Source: Diphasiastrum complanatum (lineage: Eukaryota; Streptophyta; Lycopodiopsida; Lycopodiales; Lycopodiaceae). From it: a DNA stretch of 64,000 nucleotides. The notes beneath the pieces were generated by a model. That model saw only the letters and a program-made list of their open reading frames with translations. It had not been told where the DNA came from and made no database searches. Both the position numbers and the translations under genes were made by a program. The stretch is from assembly GCA_029204225.1 (NCBI GenBank), contig CM055109.1, positions 34,730,496-34,794,495 of the forward strand, given 5' to 3'. This document shows, piece by piece, positions 48,342-58,618 of the stretch (position 1 is its first letter; each line of letters begins with the position of its first letter).

Positions 48342-49990
48342 CTATTTGTGACTTTTTGGTTCAGTCATCTTGAAGGGTTCTTCATGATGATGCAATTGAT
48401 CATTCATATTTGTACGTGAATTTCTTGGTGGCTGCAATGGTGAAGAACGAACTTCGGTTGTTGCTTTAGCAACTTCAAGCTCCTCTTCTTCTTGTAGATG
48501 TTTAATCCATTGCCTCATATCCTGATATCTTATTTTTTCTGCATGAAGATTTGGATAGACTCCAGATGCTGTTGGTATATCTGTTAATGGTATAGAATCA
48601 GTAGGTACTGAACCTGCTACTGGTTCTTTCTGCTTCTGTGCTCTGGTGAGCACCATCAAGAGTATACTTGATTCTAAGCTACTGGTCTTCACTTGACTGT
48701 TATCAAATTTACAGGAGCTGTAGCTGGTGGTGGCTTCGGTCTTGTCGGACAGTCTTTATAGCAATGCCCATAACAGTCACGATAGAATGGTACAAATTTT
48801 TTTGTATTTGGACATTCTGCAACTCTGTGATTTTCTCCACATGCAAAGCATCTAAGTGGTGCTCTGGTCTAGTTTCTAGATGTTTGTTGTTGTGCGGTAG
48901 CATAAATAGCATATTGTTCTGAAGATTCACCTTCTTGATCATTACCATAGTTCCATTGCTCAACACTTCTGTATGGTTCTGGTTCTATCAAATTAGCAGG
49001 AGGAGCGGAGTGCTTTGGTGGAGCAGGTAAGGCTAAACGTTCCGGGTATCCAAGAGCAGATTGTCGAGGTCTAGCCGCTGGATTTCCTCCAAAGTATGGT
49101 TTTTGATATTCCATTTGGACATACCGTTGCTGAATTATTTGAGGATTGAAGTTGCAAAAAGCAGTCTCATGATCAGGCGAATTACACAAATGGCATAAAC
49201 TGATTTCCATATATTTTTTCAATTGAGGACACTCATTCACTGTGTGATTTCTTGTACAAATAGAACACCAGACATTTTTCCTAGTAGGAAAAGTCTTTGC
49301 AAAATTCTCAGGTTCCTTGTTCGCTTTTCCGTAGAAATCTTCCAATGCTTTGATCTTCTCATCAAATTGCGACTGCAACTTTTCCATCTGTTTCTGTTGG
49401 TTCTTCTCGAGTTTGTCAAACTCATTGAGCATTATTTCTGCAGTAGCATTGACATTTGTTGATGCAATAGTGGTGGATGTCGTAGTGGTCTTTCCTGCTG
49501 TATAAGGCAACATACTGATATTCGGGTCATCATCTGAATCTTCATCCTTCTCCCGAATTGCATCATCCATAGCATTTTGCAATAGTGCATACTCATTATG
49601 GTGTTTCAGCTCACATCTGATCCGTTTAGGTAAACCTGACAAAAACCACATAATCATGGCATTTTTGTTAATTAGCTCAGGTTCGCACTCATATCTGAGG
49701 CGTTTCACCCGTTCAATGTAATCTCCAAACATTTTTCGTTTTTCCATTTTAATTTTACTTAAAAGTAGGAAAGGGTCTTCCATAAACTTCTGAGGTTTGA
49801 ATCGTGTGATAAGGGCTCGTTTAACAACCTCCCAATCTGTATGCACAGTTTCATCTTGATTATAGTACCAATCTTGTGCTGTGCCTGTTAAGGCCATACG
49901 AAAAAGCTTAAGTTTATTTTGGGAAAAATTTTTGCCATAGAACAATGATTGGATTAACTTCCTGAGGAGCACCTCCAGGGGCAGCCATTT
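48342..49990 (-). pseudogene. Gypsy D' gag with several zinc knuckles
   Basis: Open for 367 aa from ATG 49972: LFRMALTGTAQDWYYNQ, FMEDPFLLLSKIKMEKRKMF, IMWFLSGLPKRIRCELK, a helical region (FDKLEKNQQKQMEKLQSQ), then zinc knuckles CSICTRNHTVNEC, CHLCNSPDHETAFC and, past a stop at 48871, CFACGENHRVAEC, plus a partial fourth (CYGHCYKDC). A Pro-rich linker separates pairs. The frame decays from about 48700 to 48342. The gene start agrees with a leader region to its right. Confidence 0.85.
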
Positions 49991-50560
49991 TCACAAATTC
50001 AAATCAAGCAGACAATGAGATTGGATCTAGATTTTTCAATCAAAACTATCCCAGATCAGAACTGCTAGATCTATTTCCCCTTTCAAGAATCTGATTTTTA
50101 TATTGTGAAAAAAGATTTTGAAATTCAATCAATCGATACTTCTAAAAAATGAAAAAAAATTTAGAATTCAAATCAAATTGTATCATATTTGACCCAAATT
50201 TTGATAGAGACTTGATCTGGAAAATCAGAGCCTAAATATAGAACTGGTGAAGGTTCCCTAGGCAAATATTGGCTCGATGAAGGTTCAACAGTGTTATTTT
50301 GGAAAAAAAAAACTCTCTGATCAATTTTTCTGACAATTTATTTAGGAATAACCTTCACTGAACTCTCAGATTCAAAATCTGACATAGATAAAGCTAGGGT
50401 AAACCCGACGAAGGTTTCTGACACAAAAAAAAGACATGATTAAAGGAAGCCTGGGGATCAATAAAATCTAGAGAGAGAAAATGACTTTCTAGAAAGAGAA
50501 AATTCTAGAGAGAGAAAAATGTGCTTTACCAGCCTGGGTAGAGTTCTTGGTATGAGGGGG
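49991..50560 (-). other. Leader of gypsy D'
   Basis: AT-rich sequence upstream of the D' gag, with repeated TCTAGAGAGAGAAAA words near 50470-50517. No reading frame. Neither a PBS nor an LTR for D' could be placed with confidence. Confidence 0.4.
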
Positions 50561-51440
50561 GGTGCCGAGTCCCACCAATACTATAGGGGAGTGCGAGTTG
50601 CGACTCAGGGCGAGCTCCAACCAAGTCTCAGCCTCTGGAATGTTGTCATGGCTCTCGCCTTGGCATGCTAGCGCCCCGGAGACTAAGGTCGATCACACAC
50701 TTGGAATGTAACCTTCTCAGATTTATCAATAAAGTGGGATTTTTCTCAAACTGACTCTGATTACCTTCTGGGTTTCAGTGTTCCGTAAAAGCTCCAGTTG
50801 TAAGGTCGCTTCAAAATTTTTAAGTTGGCACATAGCTGAGGGTCATATCCCGGGATGCCAGCGGTATGCCGTCCGGACCATTCGGTCCGTGGCACCAACG
50901 GTATGCTGTTGGGACCATTTGGTACAGGAACTGGTTGTCTCCATATCTGTCGTGGCTTGTGGTTATGAGTGTTCCTTGCATGAACGTGAATGCGTTAAGC
51001 CCTTGGGGAACGGGCTCTAACCTGTCGGTTGAGTTGGATGGCTTGCTTGGGTGGAAGTTACCTGTTTATGGTTGTCCAGTCTGGCATGGCGCTAGGTTGG
51101 CTTCCAGTGCTCATGACGAAGCTTTCAGTTGGTTAAGTCTGATGTAAGTCAGACCGCTTGCTTGGAATGGATGTTACTCGTTTGTAACGAAGCTTCGAGT
51201 TGGTTAAGTTTGATGTATGTCGGGCGGCTTGCTTGGAGGGAAGTCACCCACATCAAGACCCCCGATCCGGCATGGCGCCAGGTTGGATCTCAATGTTGGT
51301 TTTTGGAACTTCAAGTTGGTTAAGTCTGATCATTGCTGGCGAGTTGGCTGCTTGTATGTCAAGTGGGTTTTGATGACAAGAGTTGAAGGCTGGAAAGCTA
51401 AGTCGTGGTTCCTGGCTCCCTTTGGGATGCCTGCGCTACA
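50561..51440 (+). repeat. LTR of element F (left end uncertain)
   Basis: The end GCTACA at 51440 is followed two bases later by an iMet PBS, so an LTR ends here. Inside are a poly(A)-like AATAAAG near 50731, a duplicated CGGTATGCYGTYSGGACCAT unit near 50868-50925 and three to four imperfect copies of a GTTAAGTCTGATGTAAGTCR.. CGCTTGCTTGGA unit at about 51024-51345. The left boundary is a guess; no second LTR found. Confidence 0.5.
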
Positions 51441-51442
51441 TG

Positions 51443-51456
51443 TGGTATCAGAGCCG
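51443..51456 (+). other. Element F primer-binding site (tRNA-iMet)
   Basis: TGGTATCAGAGCCG, exact over the 12 bases usual in plant elements. Confidence 0.8.
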
Positions 51457-51522
51457 ACTAGCCGGTCAACTTTGCGGATCTCACGGAAATGGCCACGGTT
51501 TGGGTTTCATCAAGACAACTAT

Positions 51523-51925
51523 TGTGCAAGGTGTTGCCCACAGTGTAAGCACGGGTGCGTCCACGGTCAGGGTGGTCAGCAGAGCGGGGGACTTGATGAG
51601 TCAAGGTGCTGCCCTTGAGGTGTAAGCACTGTCAGTTCTCGCAGTTTGGGCCTGGCGCTGTCTGTACGTAGGACAGATGAGGCAGTGTGCTGCCATTAGG
51701 TTGGTGTAAGCACGGTCTATGCCTTGTGGGATGCGGGATGACATATTCGAACTATACGGGTTAACCATTGATACATAGATGCTGCTCGAATTTGGGTGTA
51801 AAGCATGGGTGGTTAGCTGCCGGTGCAGGATAGCTACCGATCGTTTAGCTATAAGGGCTATCGACCAAAAAGTGGCGGGGCGTGACTGAGGCAATGTGCT
51901 GCTTAATGCTGAAAGCACGAATAGT
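51523..51925 (+). repeat. Five tandem hairpin-forming units in the F leader
   Basis: Five diverged units spaced 75, 81, 92 and 117 bp share GTGCTGCC.. GTGTAAGCACGG. Each can pair GTGCT with AGCAC: 51531-51535/51548-51552 (GTGTT, one G-U pair), 51606-51610/51625-51629, 51687-51691/51709-51713, 51779-51783/51802-51806 (ATGCT with AGCAT, a compensated change), 51896-51900/51914-51918. They start 75 bp after the PBS, where packaging and dimerisation signals of LTR elements lie. Function is inferred only. Confidence 0.6.
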
Positions 51926-53640
51926 TGGAGGGGTGTCCTATGTGGGCTGATTCTGTGATCGATTTGTATGGGCGCAGCCAGGCAAAGGTCCGTTAGTAGG
52001 ACCATCTCAAATGGGGACCTTGTCTTTGTTACTTGTTAGTAAACCTGCCTGAGTGTCTTACTTGTATGTATTCGTGGTGAGTCTTAGTACTTGTGCTTTG
52101 CCTGGTTTGCATGATTGCTTGTGATACAATGAGCTGATGGCTCGAGAAGGAACCTTTCCTTTGAAGGCTGATACCACCAAACAAAGAGGACTACAGAATC
52201 TGTGGGGCGGATTTGCAGTTCAAGTACTTGCACGTGAACGGCAACGAAACGACTCAATGTTTGCAAAGGATGGATGGCTAGCCTGTTTCTTGGGTTAGTT
52301 TCATTTGCGACAACGCCCACCAGACGCAAGCAGGAAGTCAAAAGTTGGAAAGGGCAATTTCAGGGGAGATCTTCTATGGAGCAGTTGGTCTTCATTTTGG
52401 GACAGCCACCTTCGAAACTGAAACTCACTGAGCATGGGTGATATCCAGTATCAGTTGGGTTTTTCCTCAAAGGGAAAAAGACTAGGATCCTCTTCAGAGA
52501 TTGGCAACAAGTTGGTTCGAGCCATAATCCTAGCAGATGGGAAGCAAAGTGTTGGAAAGGATTTTTGTCCGAAGAACTCTACTCTAAGTCCGATCAGCTG
52601 ATTTTATAAGTGGAGGGGAACTATCACACACACTTCTCTCTTGGGGCAAATTTTGAATGCAAGTTGATCAAAACGGGGGCAAATTCAAGGTGACCTAGCC
52701 ATACTCACACGAGGAGACTGGCGAACTTTGGACCTAATAAGTTGACAAGGTTTTGTTGCGGAAAGGAAAGCTTGTTATAGGCTTTCTCTGGACCAGCAAT
52801 GATGAGGAAACATATGAGTACGCTGGCTTGTGTTATGTGTAAGGCAGTTGATCAATGAAGGAACTGTGAAAGTTGAGTTTTGCATGAGAGACTTGGTATT
52901 TCGAACGGACGCTAAGGGACAGTTCGCATTGAGATTGGACTAGTGCAAACACTGGGTGCATGTGTCTGATTCAAAGAGAGCTACTTGAAGCCAAGCTCGA
53001 TGTACACTTCTTGTTTTGAGTGTGAGGCAACTGACCAGTGATGGAATTGTGAAAGTCAAGTTTTGCGCGACGGACATGGTGCTTCAAACAAGCGTGAAGA
53101 GATAGTTCGTATGCGGATCAAACTGCTGCGACCCTTTGGCTCTCCTCGAGGTCAATGGTTACATTTGGGCTGATTCAAAGAGCTACTTCAAGCTAAGTGA
53201 GAGGTGCATTGTGGAGTACTCAATCTTTGCCTACCTTAAAGAGCCAAGAAGGAAAACTATCAAGATCAGGCTGGGACAAGGAGAGAAATCAGAGTGTAGA
53301 AGCAACAAGGCACGAAGTGGACCATAAAGTGGGCAATCAAATGATAAATCCTTTGCCTCAGGGAGCCTTGATACCTGTGCGGAACTGATCAAATATGGAG
53401 CTCAGGGAGCTCAACACAAAGTGCATCAAGGACAAATCAGGAGCTCATAGGAGTTCCAAAGTCAAAAAGTCAGAAGCGACAGGGGCGAACATCTCACATA
53501 AAGGCCTCTGTCACCAGTTAATAAGGTTCTTGGGTTTTACGTATACGATATAAAATCTACGCTTTTCTCAGACAAAGAGATATTTTCAAGTTATGTAATC
53601 TCTCAGTACAAAGAGCTGAGCCTCCGACTTGTGTTGTGCC
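51926..53640. other. Non-coding interior of element F or unassigned
   Basis: No transposon protein recognised. Two diverged copies of a GTGAAAGT..AGTTTTGCRYGA block (about 52866 and 53046) suggest an internal duplication. May be a non-autonomous LTR element body; unproven. Confidence 0.4.
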
Positions 53641-53654
53641 AGCTTCAATGTTAA

Positions 53655-54330
53655 TAAAAAGTGGCCAGTAAATTGAGTAATGTGCCAACCCAGAAGATCC
53701 TAGAAGACTTTGGGATGCTGAACTACAAAGGAGCGAACACTCCAATGCTCACAAGAACGGTGCTAACAAATGACGACTGTCCAAAGACTGAGGAAGAAAG
53801 AGAACAGATGCAGCTAACTCCCTACAGAAACGCTAGTTGGGCATCTCTCAAGGATGACTGTAAAAGCGTTTCAGGAGGATGCACCATTGCATCAGGAGCA
53901 GCAGTTCTCTGGGTCAGCAAGAAACAGACCATTATAGCCCAGTCGTCGTGTGAAGCAGAGTACGTAGTAGCAGCAAAGATGGCCAACGAAATAATTTGGC
54001 TAAGACAGTTCTTGGACGAATTGGGCGAAACAAGGAATGAGCCACTGGTCTTGCAGACCTCACGAAGGATCTCGTGTTCCATTCCAGGACCATTGCGATC
54101 AAGTATCACTTGATCAGGGATCTGATTGAGAAGAAGATGATGCAAACCACCTTCATCGGAACGAAAAATATGGTTGCTGATATCTTCACAAAGGCTCTGG
54201 ACAAAGGACTCTTTGAGAGGCAAAGGAGCAGTCTCGGGATCATAAGGCTACCATGCTTTGAGAGGGAGCTGAAGAAACAAAATGTTTTTGAGCACAAAGT
54301 CTTGCTAGCTTACAGCCCCTCCACATGAAA
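53655..54330 (+). pseudogene. Copia RT end and RNase H, internally deleted
   Basis: ILEDFGMLNYKGANTPM and TEEEREQMQLTPYR (RT tail) run directly into SWASLKDDCKSVSGGCTIA and AQSSCEAEYVVAAKMANEII (RNase H), so the stretch between, normally about 50 or more residues, is lost. A further small loss near 54058 removes the CDNQSAI-type motif; then HSRTIAIKYHLIRDLI and KNMVADIFTKALDKG follow in another frame. Confidence 0.85.
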
Positions 54331-54465
54331 CACGACGAGTTTTGCGAACACAAAAGTCAACGAAGATGATGACGAGCATCTTTGCAAACTCGAACATCTG
54401 AAGACATGAAACACGAAGAGTTTTGTAAACACGAAAGTCAACGAAGATGAAGACCAACGGTTCGC
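54324..54465. repeat. Two-copy ~80-bp tandem repeat
   Basis: ACATGAAACACGACGAGTTT and ACATGAAACACGAAGAGTTT begin the two copies (about 54330 and 54404), each followed by AACAC.AAAGTCAACGAAGA. Confidence 0.8.
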
Positions 54466-54639
54466 AAACACGAACGATCCATGAATGAGATTCCCTTGCG
54501 GTCCTATACGAGAGAAAGACGAACGAGGTAAACGAAACCAATGGTGGAAACAAAACATGTTCTGTGCTCACGCTCCAAGGAGTACCACCAGAGATCACAC
54601 AAGTACCAGAAGTACATAGATCTGACATGATGGCATGAC

Positions 54640-55341
54640 GTCAGCAGATACTCCCTAGGTCATGGCTAAACTGCCACTCTTGTAATTCTCTGGTTAGTTG
54701 TGGATGGTTAATCACTCTAATCTTAGATTTGCATAAAGAGACTGTACTTACTGAATAATACTTGACACATATCAATAGGATACACAGTGTGTAACCAAGT
54801 AAGAAAGAAGAACAAGAAGTAGTCTGATGTTAGTAAGCAATCAAGACGAACACAGACAAAAGCTCCGCCTGCGTGCGAGAAGACGATTCTGTCTAGATCA
54901 GAAGATCCAATTGTCCGCTAGTAAAGCGAGACTACTACTCATGAGAGAGCCGTGCTTCTCTCACGCCAACGCACTACGTGGATTCACATGCAGTGCCCTG
55001 AAAAAATCAGAGAAAATCAATATAGATTATTTTTCTGGTTGTGTCTGATCTTGGATGTCGAATGCTTATGCTGTTTATTTTTATATGTTTGAGTTTTCTT
55101 GTTCCCTTGTTGAATTCTGCACCTTGGTTGAGATGAAGTCGAATGCTATATTAATTTTATGAACTTAGATTAGTAGTACCTGACTACCCTCTAGATGATT
55201 GTAGGAGTGTTTCAGCTGGCAGTGCGTAGCGAACGCATCTAAACTCCATCCGAATCTCAAAAGAGAGTCGCGATTGTTTTTGTGAATTTTTCTTCTCATG
55301 ATTCTCATCATTTGTATCGGATCACCGCTCAACTCCCAACA
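54640..55341 (+). repeat. LTR upstream of PBS at 55343 (left end unsure)
   Basis: The sequence ends CTCCCAACA at 55341 and is followed by TGGTATCAGAGCG (55343-55355), an iMet PBS. The LTR start could not be fixed; it shows no clear match to the 3' LTR at 55904. Confidence 0.5.
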
Positions 55342-55355
55342 GTGGTATCAGAGCG

Positions 55356-55903
55356 TTGACTCGATTTCTCATCTTAAACGTATTCTCAAGTACATTCGAG
55401 GGACATTGAATTTTGGTTTGAAGTATGATCAACCTGAAGCGTCAATGTTGGTAGGTTACATAGATGCCGACTACCAATGGTCATACATTCAGTTATGGTA
55501 CAACTACAGTTTCATGGAGTAGCAAAAAGCAACCTACAGTAGTCTTATCTTTGATGAAAGTTGAATATCGTGCACTCAGCAATGCTACACAGAAAGCAGT
55601 ATGGTTACGAAGATTGCTTGTTGATTTAGGTCAACCACAAGAGGCTGCGACTACTATATCTTGTGACAATCAAAGTTGAATTCACCTTGCCAAAAAATGA
55701 GTTCTACATGTTCGAATCAAGCACATCAAAATAAATTATCATTTTGTTCGAGAGAAAATTCTTGACGGAGCCATTGATCTTGTTTTTTGTAAATCTGAAG
55801 ATCAAGTGGCAGTATTTTTACAATGTCATTAGGTAGATGTAAATTTGAAAAGCTTCATACTCTATTAGGAGTAGAAGAATGTAATTTTATCATTGAGGGA
55901 GAG
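55356..55903 (+). pseudogene. Copia RNase H remnant and PPT
   Basis: Right after the PBS comes HLKRILKYIRGTLNFGLKYD, YIDADYQWS, WSSKKQPTVVLSLMKVEYRA, LSNATQKAVWLRRLLVDLG and broken HVRIKHIKINYHFVREKILD. It ends with the polypurine tract TTGAGGGAGAG (55893-55903). Everything from gag to most of RT is missing. Confidence 0.83.
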
Positions 55904-56150
55904 TGTTAGAAATCAATAATAAACTTGTTACTGTTTACGATATACTTTATTGTTGACAACTATTACCAGCTGTAATTAGCTGTAGGCTAGACTACTAGTT
56001 CAATCCTAGTTTTCTCTCTCTATCTATCAGGGTTTGTTGTACTCTACATTCAGTTAGTGTGATATTGTGATTGTGTGTGTTCTTCCTCCAGCTCCTTCTG
56101 GTGATTGCTTATGGTGATTGATAATGCTCATCTAATCATTGACAGAGTGT
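55904..56150 (+). repeat. Copia 3' LTR (right end uncertain)
   Basis: Begins TGTTAGAAATCAATAATAAA just after the PPT, includes CT-rich and GT-rich promoter-like DNA, and ends before the G-like repeat at 56162. Confidence 0.55.
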
Positions 56151-56161
56151 AGGATAAGTGG

Positions 56162-56345
56162 TGTTGGACCCTTTCCGTGCCTCCCTAATTGTCGTGATCA
56201 AGAGGGCAAGTTGGGGTTTGAGAGTGAATCATCGTGTAGTATGGGCTTCGATCCAATGGGGAGGGGGCTAAACTACGGATCTAGATGGATACTAAGCCTA
56301 CCAAGGGTGTCAATCTTGGCATGAGATCTAAAGGTGGAATGGCTC
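56162..56345 (+). repeat. Second copy of the short G LTR sequence
   Basis: TGTTGGACCCTTTCCGTGCC and TCCCTAAT, CTTCGATCCAATG, GGGTGTCAATCTTGGCATG match 32849-33000. Similarity fades before an LTR end or PBS is reached. Confidence 0.65.
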
Positions 56346-57480
56346 AGTTTGGGGATGAGATGCTTGACACTCTTCTTGACTCTTTTTGGATTTTAATGTG
56401 TGGAGATCCTCTTCTTGGATCTTGGCTTTTCTTGGGTTCTTTAGGCTCTTTGAGCTCTAAACCTTCTCCTCTTGAGGCTTATCTTCTCAAGGGAGGGGAG
56501 CAGGAAGTAAGCTACCTAATAGATTGTAGAGATCTCTCAAGAATGATGTCTAGCTCCTATTTTATTGTTGTATATTTTTTGCGGGTTAGAGGTTGAAAGC
56601 TTGTGCTAATGATCTTCTTTATTGTGATAGCATGATTAGGAAACACATTCAAGCATTCGTCAATCCACAAGCAGGCATGCAATGGCAGAAAAGGAGGACT
56701 TCATATAAAAAAAAAGGTAGGAGGAGGAGGCTTTGCTTTTTTCTCTCTCTCAGTCTCTATTCTTGCAAATGAAAAGTGATTACAAAATGGTGTCACATCC
56801 CTACTTATAGACAAAGTTAGGGTTAGGGTTTTTGGTTCACCCAAAAACCATGTGCCATAATGTGGTGGTAGTCAAATGTGGAGGCAGATTCAATTAATGG
56901 AAAGTAAAAAGTCTGGCACGGATGCCTGATGGATGAATTTTAAAAAATGGCATTATAATGTGCCAAGGCCGCATTATAGCAGACAATGAGCATGGCTGGA
57001 TGATATTGGTGGCAGACAAATACAGAGTACGAAGCTCATGATAGGCGAGGCGAAGGGCATCAGGAAGTGCGACGATAGTGGTTTGGCAGTGCTTAATATG
57101 CTCTGCAAGGGCTTTTCTAGTCTTGTGGGCTAGTACTATGGCACATACCGTACCTGTTGGTGTTGTGAAGATGAAGGGATAAACAGAGGTGGAACAAAGA
57201 GGGGGGGTTGATGCATATGATCTAGCTCCAATTGGAAGCGTCGATTGTGTGAAAAATTATAATGGCACAAAGGCCGGCTACAAAGTGGAGCAGAGGACTC
57301 CCGAAAATATCGCAAAAATAGCCGAAATCCTTAACCTGGATAAAGCCAGTAAGGACGACAAAAAAAAAAATATTTTTATTGACCTCCGATGCAATCTGAT
57401 AAATATGAATGAGATCCTAATTAGAGAGGGGGAAAGCCGAGAAAGGTAGAGAGAAATAATAAAAATCTAGTCTAATCAAG
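56346..57480. other. Unassigned region
   Basis: Several short open frames but none with a recognisable domain. A 86-codon plus-strand frame at 57189-57449 shows no known motif and I do not call it a gene. Confidence 0.4.
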
Positions 57481-57489
57481 TATTGAAAC

Positions 57490-58245
57490 ATAAAAGGTAA
57501 ATTACCATCTAGAGCAGTGAAAAACTCTAGAATGACATTGAACTGCTTTTTGAGGGTCCATAATTGGCCTTCACCTGCGTGGAGCGCTTGCTCATCTTCT
57601 TGGAGCATGGTGCGTAGGGTTGCCAGCTCGATATCCTTGGCACGGAGCTCAACGTCATGAAGCTTTCTTTGATCCTGGTAAGTTTGGAGTACACACCAGA
57701 GTGGTCCTTATAATATTCGGCGCGCTTCCTCTGCAACTTTTGAGCGACCGACGTTTCATCTTCTGCCGCGACTACCATCTGATCTAGGGCAGCCTGGATG
57801 GCCTGCACCTGCTGGTCTACTTGTTGGACTTTCATTTCCAGGGCCGCCTATTGGGTCTTGAAGTTGGTCTGGCCCCACTGATTTTCTATTTGTTCCTTTG
57901 AGACATTATGCTCCAATTGGCAGACGTAATCCTTGAGGGACCTCTCGGAGGCTCTGAGAGAGTGGCACTCTTGTTCCAACATTGTTTGTTTCATGACAAG
58001 GTGCTAGCGGTCGGATCGATAAGTTTGTCGTGTTGTCTTTTCTTGAAAAATCTAGGCCCGAAGGGTGGCCATATGATGTTGGTGATATTGAGCTGCTTGC
58101 TCTGCTTTCTTGAGCTAGTCGGTTAATCAATGGACCATAACCTAACTCTCTTTCCTCTCTTTTTCTCTCTCTTGGTTCAGCCGTGCAACCTGATCAGTCA
58201 AGGCCTGCAGCGTTTGACCCTCCACCAATTGGCCGCGAGATTGCT
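57490..58245 (-). pseudogene. Decayed coiled-coil (gag-like) ORF
   Basis: Minus-strand pieces in changing frames: LVEGQTLQALTDQVARLNQE, HLVMKQTMLEQECHSLRASE, VCQLEHNVSKEQIENQWGQT, MKVQQVDQQVQAIQAALDQM, VAQKLQRKRAEYYKDHSGVY and VELRAKDIELATLRTMLQED. Heptad-like Leu/Gln/Glu-rich helices predominate. It sits downstream of an iMet PBS (58607-58618) and a Ser/Thr/Ile/Pro-rich segment, the position of gag in an LTR element. Premature stops are frequent. Family not recognised. Confidence 0.55.
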
Positions 58246-58606
58246 CAGTAGGAGAGCATCTGGTGGAGTTGATGTTGAAGGCCCATTAAGGTAGTCCAGC
58301 AACCTAGTGCCTGAGTATCCCACCTGGCCGATGGCGGCAGAGTTACGATGGATGGTGGAAGAGGTGCGGTGATAGATATGGTGGTGATTGGCGGAACAAT
58401 GGTGGTGGAAACGGTGGTAACAATGGAAGTGGTAACGGAGGTCATTGGGACAATGATAGTAGAGATGAGTGCGGGGCGAATAGGAGACGAAACAAGTGGA
58501 ATAGAGGTGAGTGTGGGGTGAACAAGAGACGAAACAAGTGGAATAGAGACAGAGAGTGTTCGGGACTGATACCCACTTGTGGGATGTGATGGATTGTGAA
58601 TTATCA
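58245..58606 (-). pseudogene. Ser/Thr/Ile/Pro-rich N-terminal part of the gag-like ORF
   Basis: Open on the minus strand from just past the PBS: ISTIIVPMTSVTTSIVTTVS and TTIVPPITTISITAPLPPS, after two near-identical 39-bp units (SIPLVSS repeated). Likely non-globular; no domain recognised. Confidence 0.45.
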
Positions 58607-58618
58607 GCTCTGATACCA
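58607..58618 (-). other. Primer-binding site (tRNA-iMet)
   Basis: Minus strand TGGTATCAGAGC, exact, placed between the LTR-like region to its right and the coiled-coil ORF to its left. Confidence 0.8.

Noticed and set aside
56815-56840. GTTAGGGTTAGGG, telomere-like
   Set aside because: Only about two units; far too short for an interstitial telomeric block and common by chance.
57189-57449. 86-aa plus-strand ORF
   Set aside because: No recognisable motif, no promoter or splice context, surrounded by transposon debris; too weak to call a gene.
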